Source of the DNA: Corydoras sp. C115
Taxonomy: Eukaryota > Chordata > Actinopteri > Siluriformes > Callichthyidae
Direction of reading: 5' to 3'
Assembly (NCBI GenBank): GCA_019802505.1
Contig: JAFMOC010000238.1
Span: 143,501 to 207,500, forward strand
Length of the DNA stretch: 64,000 nucleotides
Below are positions 20,165 to 30,820 of this stretch, one piece after another; the first letter of the stretch is position 1, and each line of letters begins with the position of its first letter. The position numbers and the translations under genes were made by a program. The notes beneath the pieces are model-generated. The model saw only the letters and a program-made list of their open reading frames with translations, was not told the DNA's origin and did no database searches.

Positions 20165-20785
20165 AACTCCAATCTTCACATGTCCTTCAGAAGAGCTTGA
20201 GATCCGGACTCTAGAACGGTGAAGACACGATCCATCTGGAGATCCGATGGACGAGTCTGGGTTCGGCGCTTCCAGGAGAACGGTTCTTGTCTGACTGCGT
20301 TGTGTAAAGTTTGGTGGAGGGGGGGGGTATTTTTCAGGAACTGGGTGTGGTTCCCCTTAGTTCCACTGAAAGGAACTCTGAATGCTTCAGCATAACGAGA
20401 CATTTTGGACAGTTCGACGCCCCCGACATCAGGGGAACCGTTTGGAGCCTGTCCCGTCCTCTTCAACATGATGGAGCACCAGAACACAAAGCAAGGTCCA
20501 TACAGACATGAGGACAGAGTCCTGACAGATGAAAGTCAACCCCATAGAACGTCTTTGGGATGAATTGGAACGCCGACTGAGAGACGGTGTGTGACCTCAC
20601 AAACGCACTTCTGGAAGAACCGTCCAGAATTCCCATCAACACACTCTAGAACCATGAGGACGGCCTTCACAGAAGAGCTGAAGATGTTCTAGCTGCAAAG
20701 TGTGGACCCATGTCCTCTAGAACCTTATGGATTAGGGACGGGATGTCACGAGTGAATACTTTTGGTGACGTAGTGTACGTCTTCG
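20165..20785 (+). pseudogene. Tc1/mariner-type transposase remnant with 3' end
   Basis: The DNA follows the C-terminal half of a teleost Tc1-like transposase gene. In broken frames it gives LDESGFG (around the second catalytic Asp region), CLTALCKVWW, a stretch ending TLNASAYRDILDS, then sequence equivalent to NPIEHLWDELERR (here with frameshifts, near 20545-20575) and VTSQTHFWKN. The end GAATACTTTTGG at about 20756 is the usual subterminal motif of these elements. At least two frameshifts and stops make it inactive. The N-terminal half and 5' inverted repeat are not seen; a SINE ends just upstream at about 20149. Confidence 0.75.
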
Positions 20786-23155
20786 TGAGCCTGTTTTTAT
20801 ATTTATGGAACCCTCCGAGAGTGCAGCGCCTCCGCCGGCGTTACCAGAGGGCAGGGGCGAGACGACCCGCTGACGGGATAGGTCCGACAGACCGGAGAAA
20901 GCTCTGCCCCGCGGCGGCGATTTATCAAAGTCAAACGCAGCAGCGTGTAATCAATTCATAAACCGTTTGAGCCGACGTCCCGACGTCTGACGGCGCCGAG
21001 GACGGGGACGGACGCCGGCTGCTCTGCTGGACAGGCTCGTTTTGTTCGGGGCCACGTGAACACGCCGCCCGCCGCCTTTCGGCGCCGCCGCCGGAGAAAG
21101 GGCCGAGATAAAAGCGCCGGCCACCGATAAAAAGTGAGGTGGACTTCGGGGACACGACGGTCCCTCGCAGAGGAGCCTGTGCTGATGCATGCAAATATAT
21201 GTTCCGAAACTGCGAATGAGAGGCTTTTAATGGTCGCTACAACAAACAGAAACGCGCTCCTGAGACCTGACTCACCATTCGCTCGCCTCCGCGCACCAGA
21301 ACCTCCGATTCAGGAGTTTTTTCGCGGAACCTCGTTTTCAAACTCCACTTTCTTGGAGAACAATGCTTTAAAGCTCAGCTGACGGCGGCGGCGGGGCCCT
21401 CGTTATGCTTGTGCACGCAAACGCTAACCAATACGAGGAATAGTTTAAGAACTATAATGGACGGAGAACCTTGCGCGTGATCGCTAAACAAAAGCGATGC
21501 GTAGCGTAACTTTATTTTATTTTTTTCCCGGGGAACGCGGAACCTGGCTCTGCAGAGGGTTCTGATGTTGCAGGCGAACAATTAACTTTACAAACGGAAT
21601 GAAAGCAGGAGTTTAAATAAAGAGACTAATTAAGGGTGCAACTGGGAACCGGCGCCGAAATTAAACAGAACAATTACGAGCGACGAGGGGGAGAACAAAG
21701 AGGAGCCGCGTGGAACGCAACCAAACGACGGCGGCGACATGACAAACACGAAAACAATGGCACGGGAACGCAGAGGCGGTCAGCGCGGAACCCGCCGGCG
21801 TAATGAGCGCCGAGAGCAGGTGAGTATCAATAAACAGAGGAGCCATCAAACGATCGGGCGGAACACGGCGGGCCCATGACCGCCAATAACAACGGAACGT
21901 GAAGGGAACACGGAAAACACAGAGGTAATTAAAGCGCCGCGGCGCCGGGGGAACCCAACGCGGAGCGGCGGTACTTTGAATCAGAGGCTTCGTGTCAAAC
22001 GGCGCCCACTTCAGGGAGAAGTGCACTTTACAGGAAGCAAAGGCGCAATTAGGAAGAGTACAGGCACGGCATAAACGGCGGGGAACACGGAGAACACAGA
22101 GAACGTGACTTTAAAATCCTTTTTTGTCGTTTTCTTTTCGTTGATCTGGACTGCAGGGATTTTTTTAATTGATTTAATTAGATAAACATGGCCACACGTT
22201 CCGTACTGCACTGATGTTTCACCGTGCCATGACAGATGTTGGCTTTTGCACCTTTTACAGATTACAGTCAGGCTGGTTCTGGACTCTGGACACCGCGCCC
22301 GCCCGTCTCTGTTTGTATATTTTCACAGCTCCCGCAGTGTTCTTCAGTGGTCCTCGTCCTTGTTCTTCCGCCCGGACTGTATATACTGTATTTATTAATT
22401 AATTAATAAACGTATTTCCGGACAATTTACTCTAGTTTGGACTCTTGTCAACCTTTCGTTGAACTGACGAACCAATCTCATCATCTGATGTCGTTTCACT
22501 GTCACCGGAGCTTAAATTACGCCATGCTGTTAATTAAAGCCATGATGTAACGATGTAAAGCCTAATTAGACCTTTCCGCCGGCTCTCCTGCCTCAGCGTT
22601 TCGGACGGAACGTATTCAGGTTTTTCAGTGACTAAGCTCCTGATGCTGAGACGCAAACGCCCACGGTGAGCAGCGTGAGTGCGCTGACATTTCCCGCGCG
22701 TTCTCTCCGGCCCCGCGGAACCCCGGACCGTCGCTTTGATGCGCCGCTGAGCGGTAAGAGCAAATTAAACAAATAGCACCTCCGCATGTCCTCCCGCTGG
22801 AATAATTAGGGAGAGCGAGAGGAAGGACGTGGAATGAGGTGGTTCTAGAGCGGCGCGGTGATATTTAAAGCTACGTCCTCGCGGCCTCAGAGTGTTGAAG
22901 CGGTGGGTGTCTCACGTAGAGCAGCTAATGGATCATAATGACACGCTGATGGAGGTTCTTTAAATCGCAGCCTTCAAGGTGCAGACGAGGACGGCGAGGG
23001 ACGGGGAGGAATAAAAAAACTGATTACATTTCAGTTAAAAGGGAGAACTGCGACGTTCTATTGGGGGATCATTTCTCGTCGGGAGCACTCTCGGTTTAAA
23101 CGGGCGTGGCGTCCTCCGAAAATCAGCCCTCAGCCTCGTTGTCTTCTTCTAAAAG
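20786..23155. other. 2.4 kb of unique sequence, several candidate conserved non-coding blocks
   Basis: No dispersed repeat is evident. Blocks such as 20915-20970 (GATTTATCAAAGTCAAACGC), 21175-21260 (GATGCATGCAAATATATGTT), 21800-21900 (ATCAATAAACAGAGGAGCCA) and 22745-22960 (CAAATTAAACAAATAGCACC) have the look of conserved non-coding elements. An AATAAACG word at 22405 could be a polyadenylation signal but has no gene attached. Open frames up to 121 codons lack coding character. Confidence 0.3.
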
Positions 23156-23296
23156 GCTGTAATTTGGTGGAGTAACGAAGCCGTCCCGGTGTGGGCTCTG
23201 GCCTGCTTCTTCTTCACTTTGATGTTCTGCATCATGGGCGTTCTCTGGAAGGAGAACACTGCGTTCCAGGAAATGATGCGAGAAATGGCAGATTAA
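23156..23296 (+). CDS. putative terminal exon encoding a single membrane span and short tail; gene unrecognised
   Basis: The frame is open from an AAG acceptor (TTGTCTTCTTCTAAAAG, ending at 23155) to a TAA at 23294-23296, with a stop just upstream of the acceptor. The peptide begins AVIWWSNEAVPVWALACFFF, continues TLMFCIMGVLW and ends KENTAFQEMMREMAD. This gives one hydrophobic segment of about 20 residues rich in aromatic and Cys residues, then a charged, probably cytosolic, 15-residue tail. Codon third positions are strongly G/C and synonymous choices look like real coding sequence. The exon starts in phase 0, compatible with the exon candidate at 15601-15759. A LINE fragment begins about 35 bp after the stop, so the native 3' UTR may be displaced; AATAAA occurs near 24758. 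I cannot assign a family. It could also be a small-ORF membrane protein with upstream exons outside what I can identify. Confidence 0.45.
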   Translation, partial: AVIWWSNEAVPVWALACFFFTLMFCIMGVLWKENTAFQEMMREMAD

Positions 23297-23329
23297 CGGC
23301 TCGTGTTAATTAGTCTCAGGGTTTTTGTG

Positions 23330-24060
23330 AGAGCGAGCTATCCGGTCCCCGTACTAACAGAGCGGGAGTTTGGTTCTCATGGTCGGCGGTGGTTTCCAGT
23401 TGGGGTCGGGTCCGACGGGGCTGCCCGTTCATGGACGGGATTTCTAGACGCAGCTTGCAGCCGAGTGCGAAGCTGCCGGGATAGGAATCAGCACCTGTGA
23501 CCATAGTCTGCAGTCGGAAAAGGGTGGATAGCTGGGAAGTTCCTGCCTCAAGTGGTGCAGGTTGAGTGTCTCGGGATCTTGTTCACGAGCGAGGAAAAGA
23601 TGCCATTGGTCCGTTGACCAATTGACCATTTACCAGTCAATCTATGTTCCTACCCTCACCTTTGGCCAGGAACTCCGGGTAGTCAGCGAAAGTATAAGAC
23701 CGCGAATACAAGCGACCCAAGGGTGGAGTGGCTGGGCTCTCCTTTAGACATCAGGGGTGAGGAGTTTGGTCATTCGGGAGGGGTGAGGAGTACAGCCTCT
23801 GCTTCTCCATGTCGAGAGGAGCCAGCTGGTCTGGGCCTTCCTGGACGCTTCCCTGGTGGGTGGGGTGTTCCGGGCATGTTTAACCGGGAGAAGACCCAGA
23901 GGAGGACCCATGAGAAGATGGAGAGATTGTCCGGGAACGCCGGTGTGCCTCTTGAGGATCTGGAAGAAGGTCATCTGGGGATAGGGACATCTGGGCTTCT
24001 TTGGTTAGATTGCTGCCCCCTCGACCTGGACCTGGATACGTGGTAGATGATGGATGGATG
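23330..24060 (+). pseudogene. LINE (non-LTR retrotransposon) ORF2 C-terminal fragment
   Basis: Translated pieces in shifting frames match the C-terminal part of a common teleost LINE ORF2: YQSIYVPTLTFGQELRVV, SIRPRIQAT, GWALL, then the proline-rich end GRFPGGWGVPGMFN and the DLEEGHLG / GLLWLDCCPLDLDLDTW region. It ends with (GATG)n-like tail ATGGATGGATTG at 24050-24066. Several frameshifts are present. An RTE-like clade is my best guess and is inference. Because a hydrophobic exon candidate ends only 35 bp upstream, the insertion may lie in an old 3' UTR. Confidence 0.7.
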
Positions 24061-24770
24061 GATTGATGGTTGGATGAACATGACACACTGTAGTTCCCAT
24101 GATGTCCAGACCTTCTGGGACGCCTCCTCGGCGGGGTGTTCCAGGCATGTTTAAATGGGAGAAGACTTCCAGGACAAGATAGAGCGATTATGTCCCTGGA
24201 TTGTCCGGGAACGCCTCTGTGTGCCTCTTGAGGATCTAGAAGAAGGTCGTCTGGGGATGGGGTCATCTGGGCTTCTTTGGTTAGGGTGCTGCCCCCGAGA
24301 CCTGGACCCAGATATGTGGTAGATGATAGATGGATGGTCTGGACCTTTCTGGACGCCTCCCCGGTGGGGTGTTCTGGGCATGTTTAACAGGGAGAACACC
24401 CTGAGGAAGACCCAAGTCTCTGGATTGGCCTCGGTGTGCCTCCTGAGGTCCTGGAAGAAGGTCGTCTGGGCTTCTTGGCTTAGGGTGCTGCCCCCGCGAC
24501 CTGCCTGGACCCAGATATGTGCTAGATAATAGATAGATGGAGATGATAGATGGATGGTCTGGACCTTCCTGGACGCCTCCCCGTTGGGGTGATCTGGGCT
24601 TGTTTAACCAGGAAAACACCCCGAGGAAGACCCATGTCTCTGAATTGGCCTTGGTGTGCCTCCTGAGGTCCTGGAAGAAGGTCGTCTGGGCTTCTTGGCT
24701 TAGGTTGCTGCCCCTGCGACCTGGACACGGATACGCGGTAGACGACGGACATACGGAAATAAAGAACGCG
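24061..24770 (+). repeat. three further tandem copies of the LINE 3' end
   Basis: Segments beginning near 24110, 24340 and 24560 each repeat the sequence GGACGCCTCC...GGGGTG...TGTTTAA, the CTGGAAGAAGGTCGTCTGGG block and the GCTGCCCC...CGACCTGGA block, and end in short GATAGATGG tails. The period is about 200-225 bp. With the parent copy (23838-24060) this makes four units, so only the 3' terminal part was amplified. Confidence 0.7.
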
Positions 24771-25267
24771 CTAGCAACAAACAAACACCCACAGACTTCC
24801 ACCTTCTTTCATCGAGTCGAAACTGGACTGCAGCAACGTTCTCCCGCACGACGCCCCCTGAGAACCATCAAGCTCCAGCATCTGATCTCCAACCCTGATA
24901 TTCCTACGAAGATAAAAATACCCTCATCCTACCTGTAGGCTCTTAAGCAAACCCCGCACTGTGTGCAGAACCCTTCAGAGAGCGGGTTCTGCAGATCGCA
25001 GCGCTCCGTCAGGAACGTGAACGCGAGGCCGAGCTGATGTTTCATCTCTCAGAGTTTTATTATTATTTTTCTTCTATACCTTCAGGCGAAATGCTGATAC
25101 TGATCACTAGGTGGTGCTGCACGCAAAAACAAGATTATCTTTGTGTTCGGATTTAAATAACCGACCGGCCTTTTCGTCATCCAGCATCATCGGACTCAGA
25201 GGTTTACTAATAACTAACACTAACTAATTATTAATGTTAATTATTAATACTAATATACTAATAACTT
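24771..25267. other. unique sequence, nothing recognised
   Basis: A TAATTATTAATGTTAATTAT-type AT stretch lies at 25205-25280. Confidence 0.35.
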
Positions 25268-25495
25268 TATTGTTATTAAACCTGGGCTTAGTGGTTGGCA
25301 TGTTCTCCTCTTAGCGCTGGCGATTCCCTGTTCGAATCCCATTCTGGGTGGAGTCTCCATGTCGCTTGTGTGTGAGTATCTGCCCAGCAATAGATTGCGT
25401 CCTGTCCTGGGTGTATCTGCCCAGTGCCCGAAACGTTCTCCCCTGGATGGGCATGGGGAACCCCCCCCCCCCCAAGGATAATGGATGGACGGTTA
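25268..25495 (+). mobile_element. DANA/mermaid-like SINE with internal deletion
   Basis: CTGGGCTTAGTGGTTGGCAT to AAGGATAATGGATGGACGG. The middle (CCTCCGGGTTCTCC to GCCCCATATAG) is missing. Confidence 0.85.
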
Positions 25496-25965
25496 TTAAA
25501 CCTCCTCCACCCATGTGTGTGTGTTTTTTTTTTTTTATTTACGGACGTTTAGGTGGTTGACTCTGACACCTCCGCGCGGCGCTTCGCTCTCGTCCGTCTG
25601 CACAGTGAGAGAGTAAGCTGCCGTAAACGGCGGTGGCGGACGGCGGTGGAGAGCAGAGCATTTCGGGAGCGGGCCGGTTCGCCGGCGTCCCGAGGTGACG
25701 GCGCCGTGATTACGGATGGCGGCGCGTGAAAGCCTCTCCTGCTGCTGACGCCAATTAGAGAGTGACGGGGGAAATCAGAGCCTGATTGCAGGGCCGGTTC
25801 CTCCTGCGCTCGCGTTCCTGCTGGAAGGTTCCTGCTGGAGGCTTCGCTCCATTTTCCGCTGAAATAAAAACAATTACGTTCATGAAAACAATTTGGGGAA
25901 GGCCCCGAGCCTTACAACAGTTCTCACACCAACAACACTGAGCATCGACTCCTCAACCTCAAATC
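25496..25965. other. unique CpG-rich sequence with T-run
   Basis: A T13 run lies at 25527-25539. The block 25715-25800 (GACGCCAATTAGAGAGTGAC, CAGAGCCTGATTGCAGGG) may be conserved non-coding DNA. Confidence 0.3.
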
Positions 25966-26175
25966 CATCATTCATCCATCATTCATCCATTATCTTCTGC
26001 TTAATCCTCTACCAGGGTCACAATGGGGGGGGGGGGACATGACACACACTATATGGGGCAACTTACAGCATTCGGTTTACTTTAAATCCATGTTTTTGGA
26101 CTGTGGGCAGAAACCTGTGGGATTCCAACCTGGATCCCCAGCGCTGAGAGGAGAACATGCTAAACCACTAAACAA
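25966..26175 (-). mobile_element. DANA/mermaid-like SINE with internal deletion, minus strand
   Basis: ATTCATCCATTATCTTCTGC to GAGGAGAACATGCTAAACCA. Confidence 0.85.
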
Positions 26176-26179
26176 CCTG

Positions 26180-26180
26180 A

Positions 26181-26220
<40 letters not shown>

Positions 26221-26228
26221 AATAATAA
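26180..26228. repeat. (ATT)n then (AAT)n microsatellite
   Basis: About 13 ATT units followed by AATAATAATAAT, a small perfect inverted repeat. Confidence 0.9.
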
Positions 26229-26567
26229 TTCATTCATTCATTCATTATCTTCCGCTTTATCCTCTATTAGGGTCACAGGGGGAGGGGGGGTTCCCCATGC
26301 CCATCCAAAGGAGAACGTTTCGGGCGCTGGGCAGAAAGACCCAGGACAGGGCGCCAATCCATCGCTGGGCACACACTCACTCACACACACACTCTATATG
26401 GGGCAATTTTGAGAATTCAATTGACTTGATCCATGCTTTTGGACTGTGGGAGGAAACCAGAGAACCCGGAGGAAACCCACGTGGACATGGGGAGGGCATA
26501 GAAACTCCATCCAGATGGGGATTCGAACCGGGAATCCCTAGTGCTGAGAGGAGAACATGCTAAACCA
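26229..26567 (-). mobile_element. DANA/mermaid-like SINE, near full length, minus strand
   Basis: ATTCATTCATTCATTATCTT to GAGAACATGCTAAACC. It lies head to head with the next copy. Confidence 0.9.
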
Positions 26568-26857
26568 TCTGGGTGGAGTTTCCATGTCCTCCCCGTGTCC
26601 GCGTGGGTTTCCTCCGGGTTCTCCGGTTTCCTCCTACAGTCCAAAAAACATGGATCAGGTCAATTGAGTTCTCCAAATTGCCCCATATAGAGTGTGTCTG
26701 TGTGAGTGTGTGTGTGTCCAGCGATAGATTGGTGCCCTGTCCTGGGTGTATCTGCCCAGCGCCCGAAACGTTCTCCCCTGGATGGGCATGGGGAACCCCC
26801 CCCCCCCCCCCCACCGCGACCCTAATAGAGAACAAAGTGTAAGATGATGGATGGATT
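26568..26857 (+). mobile_element. DANA/mermaid-like SINE, 5'-truncated
   Basis: ATCTGGGTGGAGTTTCCATG to AAGATGATGGATGGATTG. With the preceding copy it forms an inverted pair of about 290 bp per arm. Confidence 0.9.
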
Positions 26858-27382
26858 GTTATATGAAGCGGTGTTTGTCTTTTTTGTTGTTATTTTCAGT
26901 CGCAGGTCGTTCGTATCACAGTAAATTATCACCGGCCGCAGATTCACTCGCAAAAAAAAAATAAAAAAAATAAAAATAACGCGAGGAAAAACGAGAAGCG
27001 GTTTGTAAACGCAAAAAAAAACCCAAAAAAAACAAACAGGTTTAAATTATTCACGCTGCACCAGTTTCAGTTCCGACTTACAGTTCGAACAGCATGGCAT
27101 TAGCATAAAACCGCGCTAATTGCACCTCGCGTTACATTCCATACGCTCCGATGCTCGCCGCTGTCTTGATGCATTGTGTAATTAATACCTCCATATGTCT
27201 CAGATGGACCTGTTGGAGGAACCGAGCCGCCCCCCCCACCCCCCACCCCACGCCCACCACCCCCCCGCGGCGTCTTCATCACGCCCACCGCCGGAGCCAG
27301 GATGAACTCCAAACAGTTACCGCTCGCTCCATTATGCTGCCAGCTCTCTCCATCCGCAACGCCAGGAATATTCATCGGGGGG

Positions 27383-27383
<1 letters not shown>
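26858..27383. other. unique sequence with A-runs and a candidate conserved block
   Basis: 27060-27215 is non-repetitive (CAGCATGGCATTAGCATAAA, TTGATGCATTGTGTAATTAA, CCATATGTCTCAGATGGACC) and looks like conserved non-coding DNA. A C-rich run follows at 27228-27268. Confidence 0.3.

Positions 27384-27436
<53 letters not shown>
27384..27436. repeat. (AC)n microsatellite
   Basis: About 26 AC units. Confidence 0.95.
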
Positions 27437-27438
<2 letters not shown>

Positions 27439-27588
27439 CGCCCGCTTGTAAATCACACGGTGCAGATTCAGTAACGAGTGCGAAGAAAGCGGCGAGGACA
27501 TTATAGATTAATTAGGAGTTAACACCTGATTAAAGCAGTGAGTTTAATGATACATGCTGTATAGTGTTGGGTCAGTGTGTGTAGGCAT

Positions 27589-27603
27589 GCACACACACAC
27601 ACA

Positions 27604-27642
<39 letters not shown>
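27589..27642. repeat. (AC)n microsatellite
   Basis: Interrupted once by AT. Confidence 0.95.
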
Positions 27643-27646
<4 letters not shown>

Positions 27647-27649
27647 TGT

Positions 27650-27800
27650 GTTAGAAGTAAAGATTAGATGTAAAATTAGTTAGTTTTAGAGTTAAAGGTT
27701 AGGGGTCAGATTAAGATTAGATTTAATGTTTGGGTTGGGGTTAACGGTCAGATTAAGATTTGGGGAAGTGGTGAGATTAGAGGTCAGATTTCGTGTAGTC
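27650..27800. repeat. degenerate GGTTAG/AGATTA-rich simple sequence
   Basis: Words such as GGTTAGGGGTCAGATTAAGA and GGTCAGATTAAGATT repeat loosely. It is probably a decayed short tandem array. Confidence 0.5.
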
Positions 27801-27802
27801 AT

Positions 27803-27950
27803 GGTACAGTTAATGTGTGTGTGTGTGTGTGTGTGAGTGTGTGCAGTGATAGATCGGCGTCCTGTCCTGGGTGTATCCGCCCAGCGCCCGAAACGTTCTC
27901 CCCTGGATGGACATGGGTATTAAAGTGGAAGATAATGGACGGCTGGATGA
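27803..27950 (+). mobile_element. DANA/mermaid-like SINE, 3' half
   Basis: (GT)n, CAGTGATAGATCGGCGTCCT and GAAGATAATGGACGGCTGGA. Confidence 0.85.
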
Positions 27951-28230
27951 ATAATCTGAGATTATCTGATGTTGCTGTACAGATTATTAGCGTAACTTTG
28001 TACCACATCCATAAACTAATGTATTCATCTGAGGCAGCGTAACCGAGACGCCGGCGCGCAGCGGTCTGAACGGACCTGATCTGCTGCAGACACATCTGTT
28101 TAACTGAAGAGGATGAAATTCCCCCGCGGCCGTTTTTCAGACGGATGATTAGAATGTGATGTGGACGAGTGTTCAACCTCCACGTTAAAGACCGGCAATC
28201 CGGGGGACGCTGATGATCTCTCTGTCAGCC

Positions 28231-28232
<2 letters not shown>
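27951..28232. other. unique sequence, nothing recognised
   Basis: No coding pattern or known repeat is seen. Confidence 0.35.

Positions 28233-28280
<48 letters not shown>
28233..28280. repeat. (AC)n microsatellite
   Basis: About 24 AC units. Confidence 0.95.
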
Positions 28281-28281
<1 letters not shown>

Positions 28282-28423
28282 CCTGTAATTCCCACAGGCC
28301 TCATTAGAGTTTCGGTTGCTGAATCTTCATTCAGGTGTCTGTTCCATCAGAACCCGAGGACATTTCGGACTTTTCCAACTTACTAAAATAAAACACACTG
28401 AGGCGGATCTCTAAACTTCAGGA

Positions 28424-28532
<109 letters not shown>

Positions 28533-28574
28533 TATATGTATATATTTCTTTTAATATACAATAATATACAAATT

Positions 28575-28906
28575 GAGGGGCGGCACGGTGGCTTAGTGGT
28601 TTAGCATGTTCTCCTCTCAGCACTAGGGATTCCCGGTTTGAATCCCCATCTGGGTGGAGTTTCCATGTCCTCCCCGTGTCTGCGTGGGTTTCCTCCGGGT
28701 TCTCCGGTTTCCTCCCACAGTCCAAAAACATGGATCAAGTCAATTGAGTTCTCCACATTGCCCCATATAGAGTGTGTGTGCGTGAGTGAGTGTGTGTGTC
28801 CAGCGATAGATTGGCGTCCTGTGTATCTGCCCGGCGCCCGAAACGTTCTCCCCCCCCCCCCGACCCTAGTAGAGGATAAAGTGGAAGATAATGAATGGAT
28901 GGCTGA
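28575..28906 (+). mobile_element. DANA/mermaid-like SINE, full length
   Basis: GGGGCGGCACGGTGGCTTAG to GATAATGAATGGATGGC. Flanks share ATATACAATAATATACAAAT-type words (28553-28571 and 28940-28960), which may reflect a target duplication or AT-rich context. Confidence 0.95.
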
Positions 28907-29569
28907 TGTTATTAAATACGTTATATACAATATACAGTTTATATACAATAATATACAAATATCTTTTTTTTAATAATTTAAAAGCAAAAATGTATAAGCT
29001 AACATTAAATTAGGTTATTTTAAGTGTTGTGTGTGGGGGGGGGAGGGCAGTGTCCTATACATGTGTGATTGTATGTTTAATGAAAGCATGTCGAAGGCGG
29101 TGGGGTTGAAACGCGGCGCTCTGAGCCGAGGGCTCGGCTTCCCGTCGGAACGCAATCTTAATTACACGAGTAATTTGGCGGTTTTTCGATGCAGGCCGCG
29201 GGCCCTCGTTAAGCGGCGCACACACATCTTCCCGAGCCGAAGTGGGGCCGGCCGAGATGTCCTTCGGAGGTCAAGAGCGTTTAAGAGTGATGAGCATGTT
29301 CAGAGTGTGCGATCGGCTGAAGGGGCTGAGTGAACACAACGCTGGAGAAGTGTTTCCAATCAGCTCCCAAAAAAAACAAAAACAATAACAGCACGAATTT
29401 AACCTGAAACGCCGACTGTACCACCAATAATACCAAAAACAGGACCTGAGAGCAATAAATATTCACTTCAACGAGCCGTTTGGTGATTTAAAGGCAGGTT
29501 GATTCAATTCACGAGCCGATTCCTTTGAACCAATTCATTATTTCAGAATTGATTCTTTTTTAGGTCATC
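28907..29569. other. unique sequence with candidate conserved block
   Basis: 29100-29300 (GCAATCTTAATTACACGAGT, TTTTTCGATGCAGGCC) is CpG-rich and non-repetitive. A 100-codon open frame there has no splice support. Confidence 0.3.
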
Positions 29570-29776
29570 AGTTTCGGGCGCTGGGCAGATACACCCAAAA
29601 GAGAGCGCCAATCTATCACTGAGCACACACTCACTACCACACACACTACATGGGGCAATTTAGAGCATTTAATTTACCTTGAAACCATGTTTTTGGACTG
29701 TGGGAGGAAGCCGGAGAACCCAGAGGAAACCCACACGGACACGGGGAGGACATGCAAACTCCACCCACGTTGGGAA
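29570..29776 (-). mobile_element. DANA/mermaid-like SINE, minus strand, both ends truncated
   Basis: TTTCGGGCGCTGGGCAGATA to CATGCAAACTCCACCC. Confidence 0.85.
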
Positions 29777-30605
29777 AATAAGAACTTATTTATTTAAAGG
29801 ATTAAATGCAGTTTATTAGAACGGAACGTTTAATTAGGTTTAATATAATTCCTGTTGTTTTAAGAATGACCGCGGTTTCACTGGGATAGGCCCCGGAACT
29901 TACCAACCGCCCTCCCCCTGCAGATCCTGACTGCTCTGGTGAGATTCTCGTTATCCAAATCATCTTTCTCAATTTTAGTTTTTTTTTTTTATTATGGTTC
30001 TTATTTTCGGCGAATTTGTTACCACGAAATAAATAAAAAATAAAATAAAAATAAATAAATGAAACGTGTTTTTAACAGATTCGTAAGGCGCGGAATGAAC
30101 TCTGAGCAAACGCAGCAATAAGTCTATGGTGTGGAACCTTCGGCCGTTCCGCGGCCCCGGCGGATCGCGGTGCACCGGTCCCGGGGCGGCGGGGGGGAGA
30201 AGAAATAATTACAATTTTGAAAGCGTCAGGGCCGAAATCAATAAAAAATAAACAGCAATTTTCGGCGTAATCCCGGTTTTAAACGAACACACGCGGCGGC
30301 TATTAACGAACGTATGAACTTCTGTGAGTTATTAAGGTTTTTAATTAAGAACAGGAGGCAGCGTGCTTTAATTAATTAAATACCTGAGTCAACTGGGGGC
30401 GCAATAATTGAACTGTTTAAAGACTGATAATCCTGCAAAACAATGAGGGCTAGGAGAACAAGAGAGCGAGAGAGCGAGAGAGAGAGAGGGGGGTACTTTG
30501 TGTACCCATGTTTTGCTATACTGGAACCAAGAGGGACTTCCCCAAACTGTTTCCATACAGGTTAAGTATACAGCGGTCCTTCAGTTGATACCCCCCCCCA
30601 TACTT
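29777..30605. other. unique AT-rich sequence
   Basis: Contains GGGATAGGCCCCGG (a SINE 3' word) at 29882 and a GAGAGCGAGAGAGCGAGAGA tract at 30463-30490. No gene is seen. Confidence 0.35.
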
Positions 30606-30820
30606 TCGGGTGTGGTAGCTCAGTGGTCAGGGTTGGGCTGGCATTCCAAAGATCGGTTCAAATCCCATGTTCACTGAGGTGGGCCCCTGAGCAGGGCCCT
30701 TAACCCTCATTGCTTCAGGGGCCCGGTGTTCAGACCCCAGCCTTCAGCGTTGGGACACTCGTAATAAATAAACATTCGTTTAAATAAAAGCGTACGCTAA
30801 AAGATCAAACGTAATTTAAC
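30606..30820 (+). mobile_element. tRNA-derived SINE with L2-like tail
   Basis: GGTGTGGTAGCTCAGTGGTC (A box), ATCGGTTCAAATCCCATG (B box), GGGCCCTTAACCCTCATTGC and the decayed tail TAAATAAAAGCGTACGCTAA. Confidence 0.75.
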
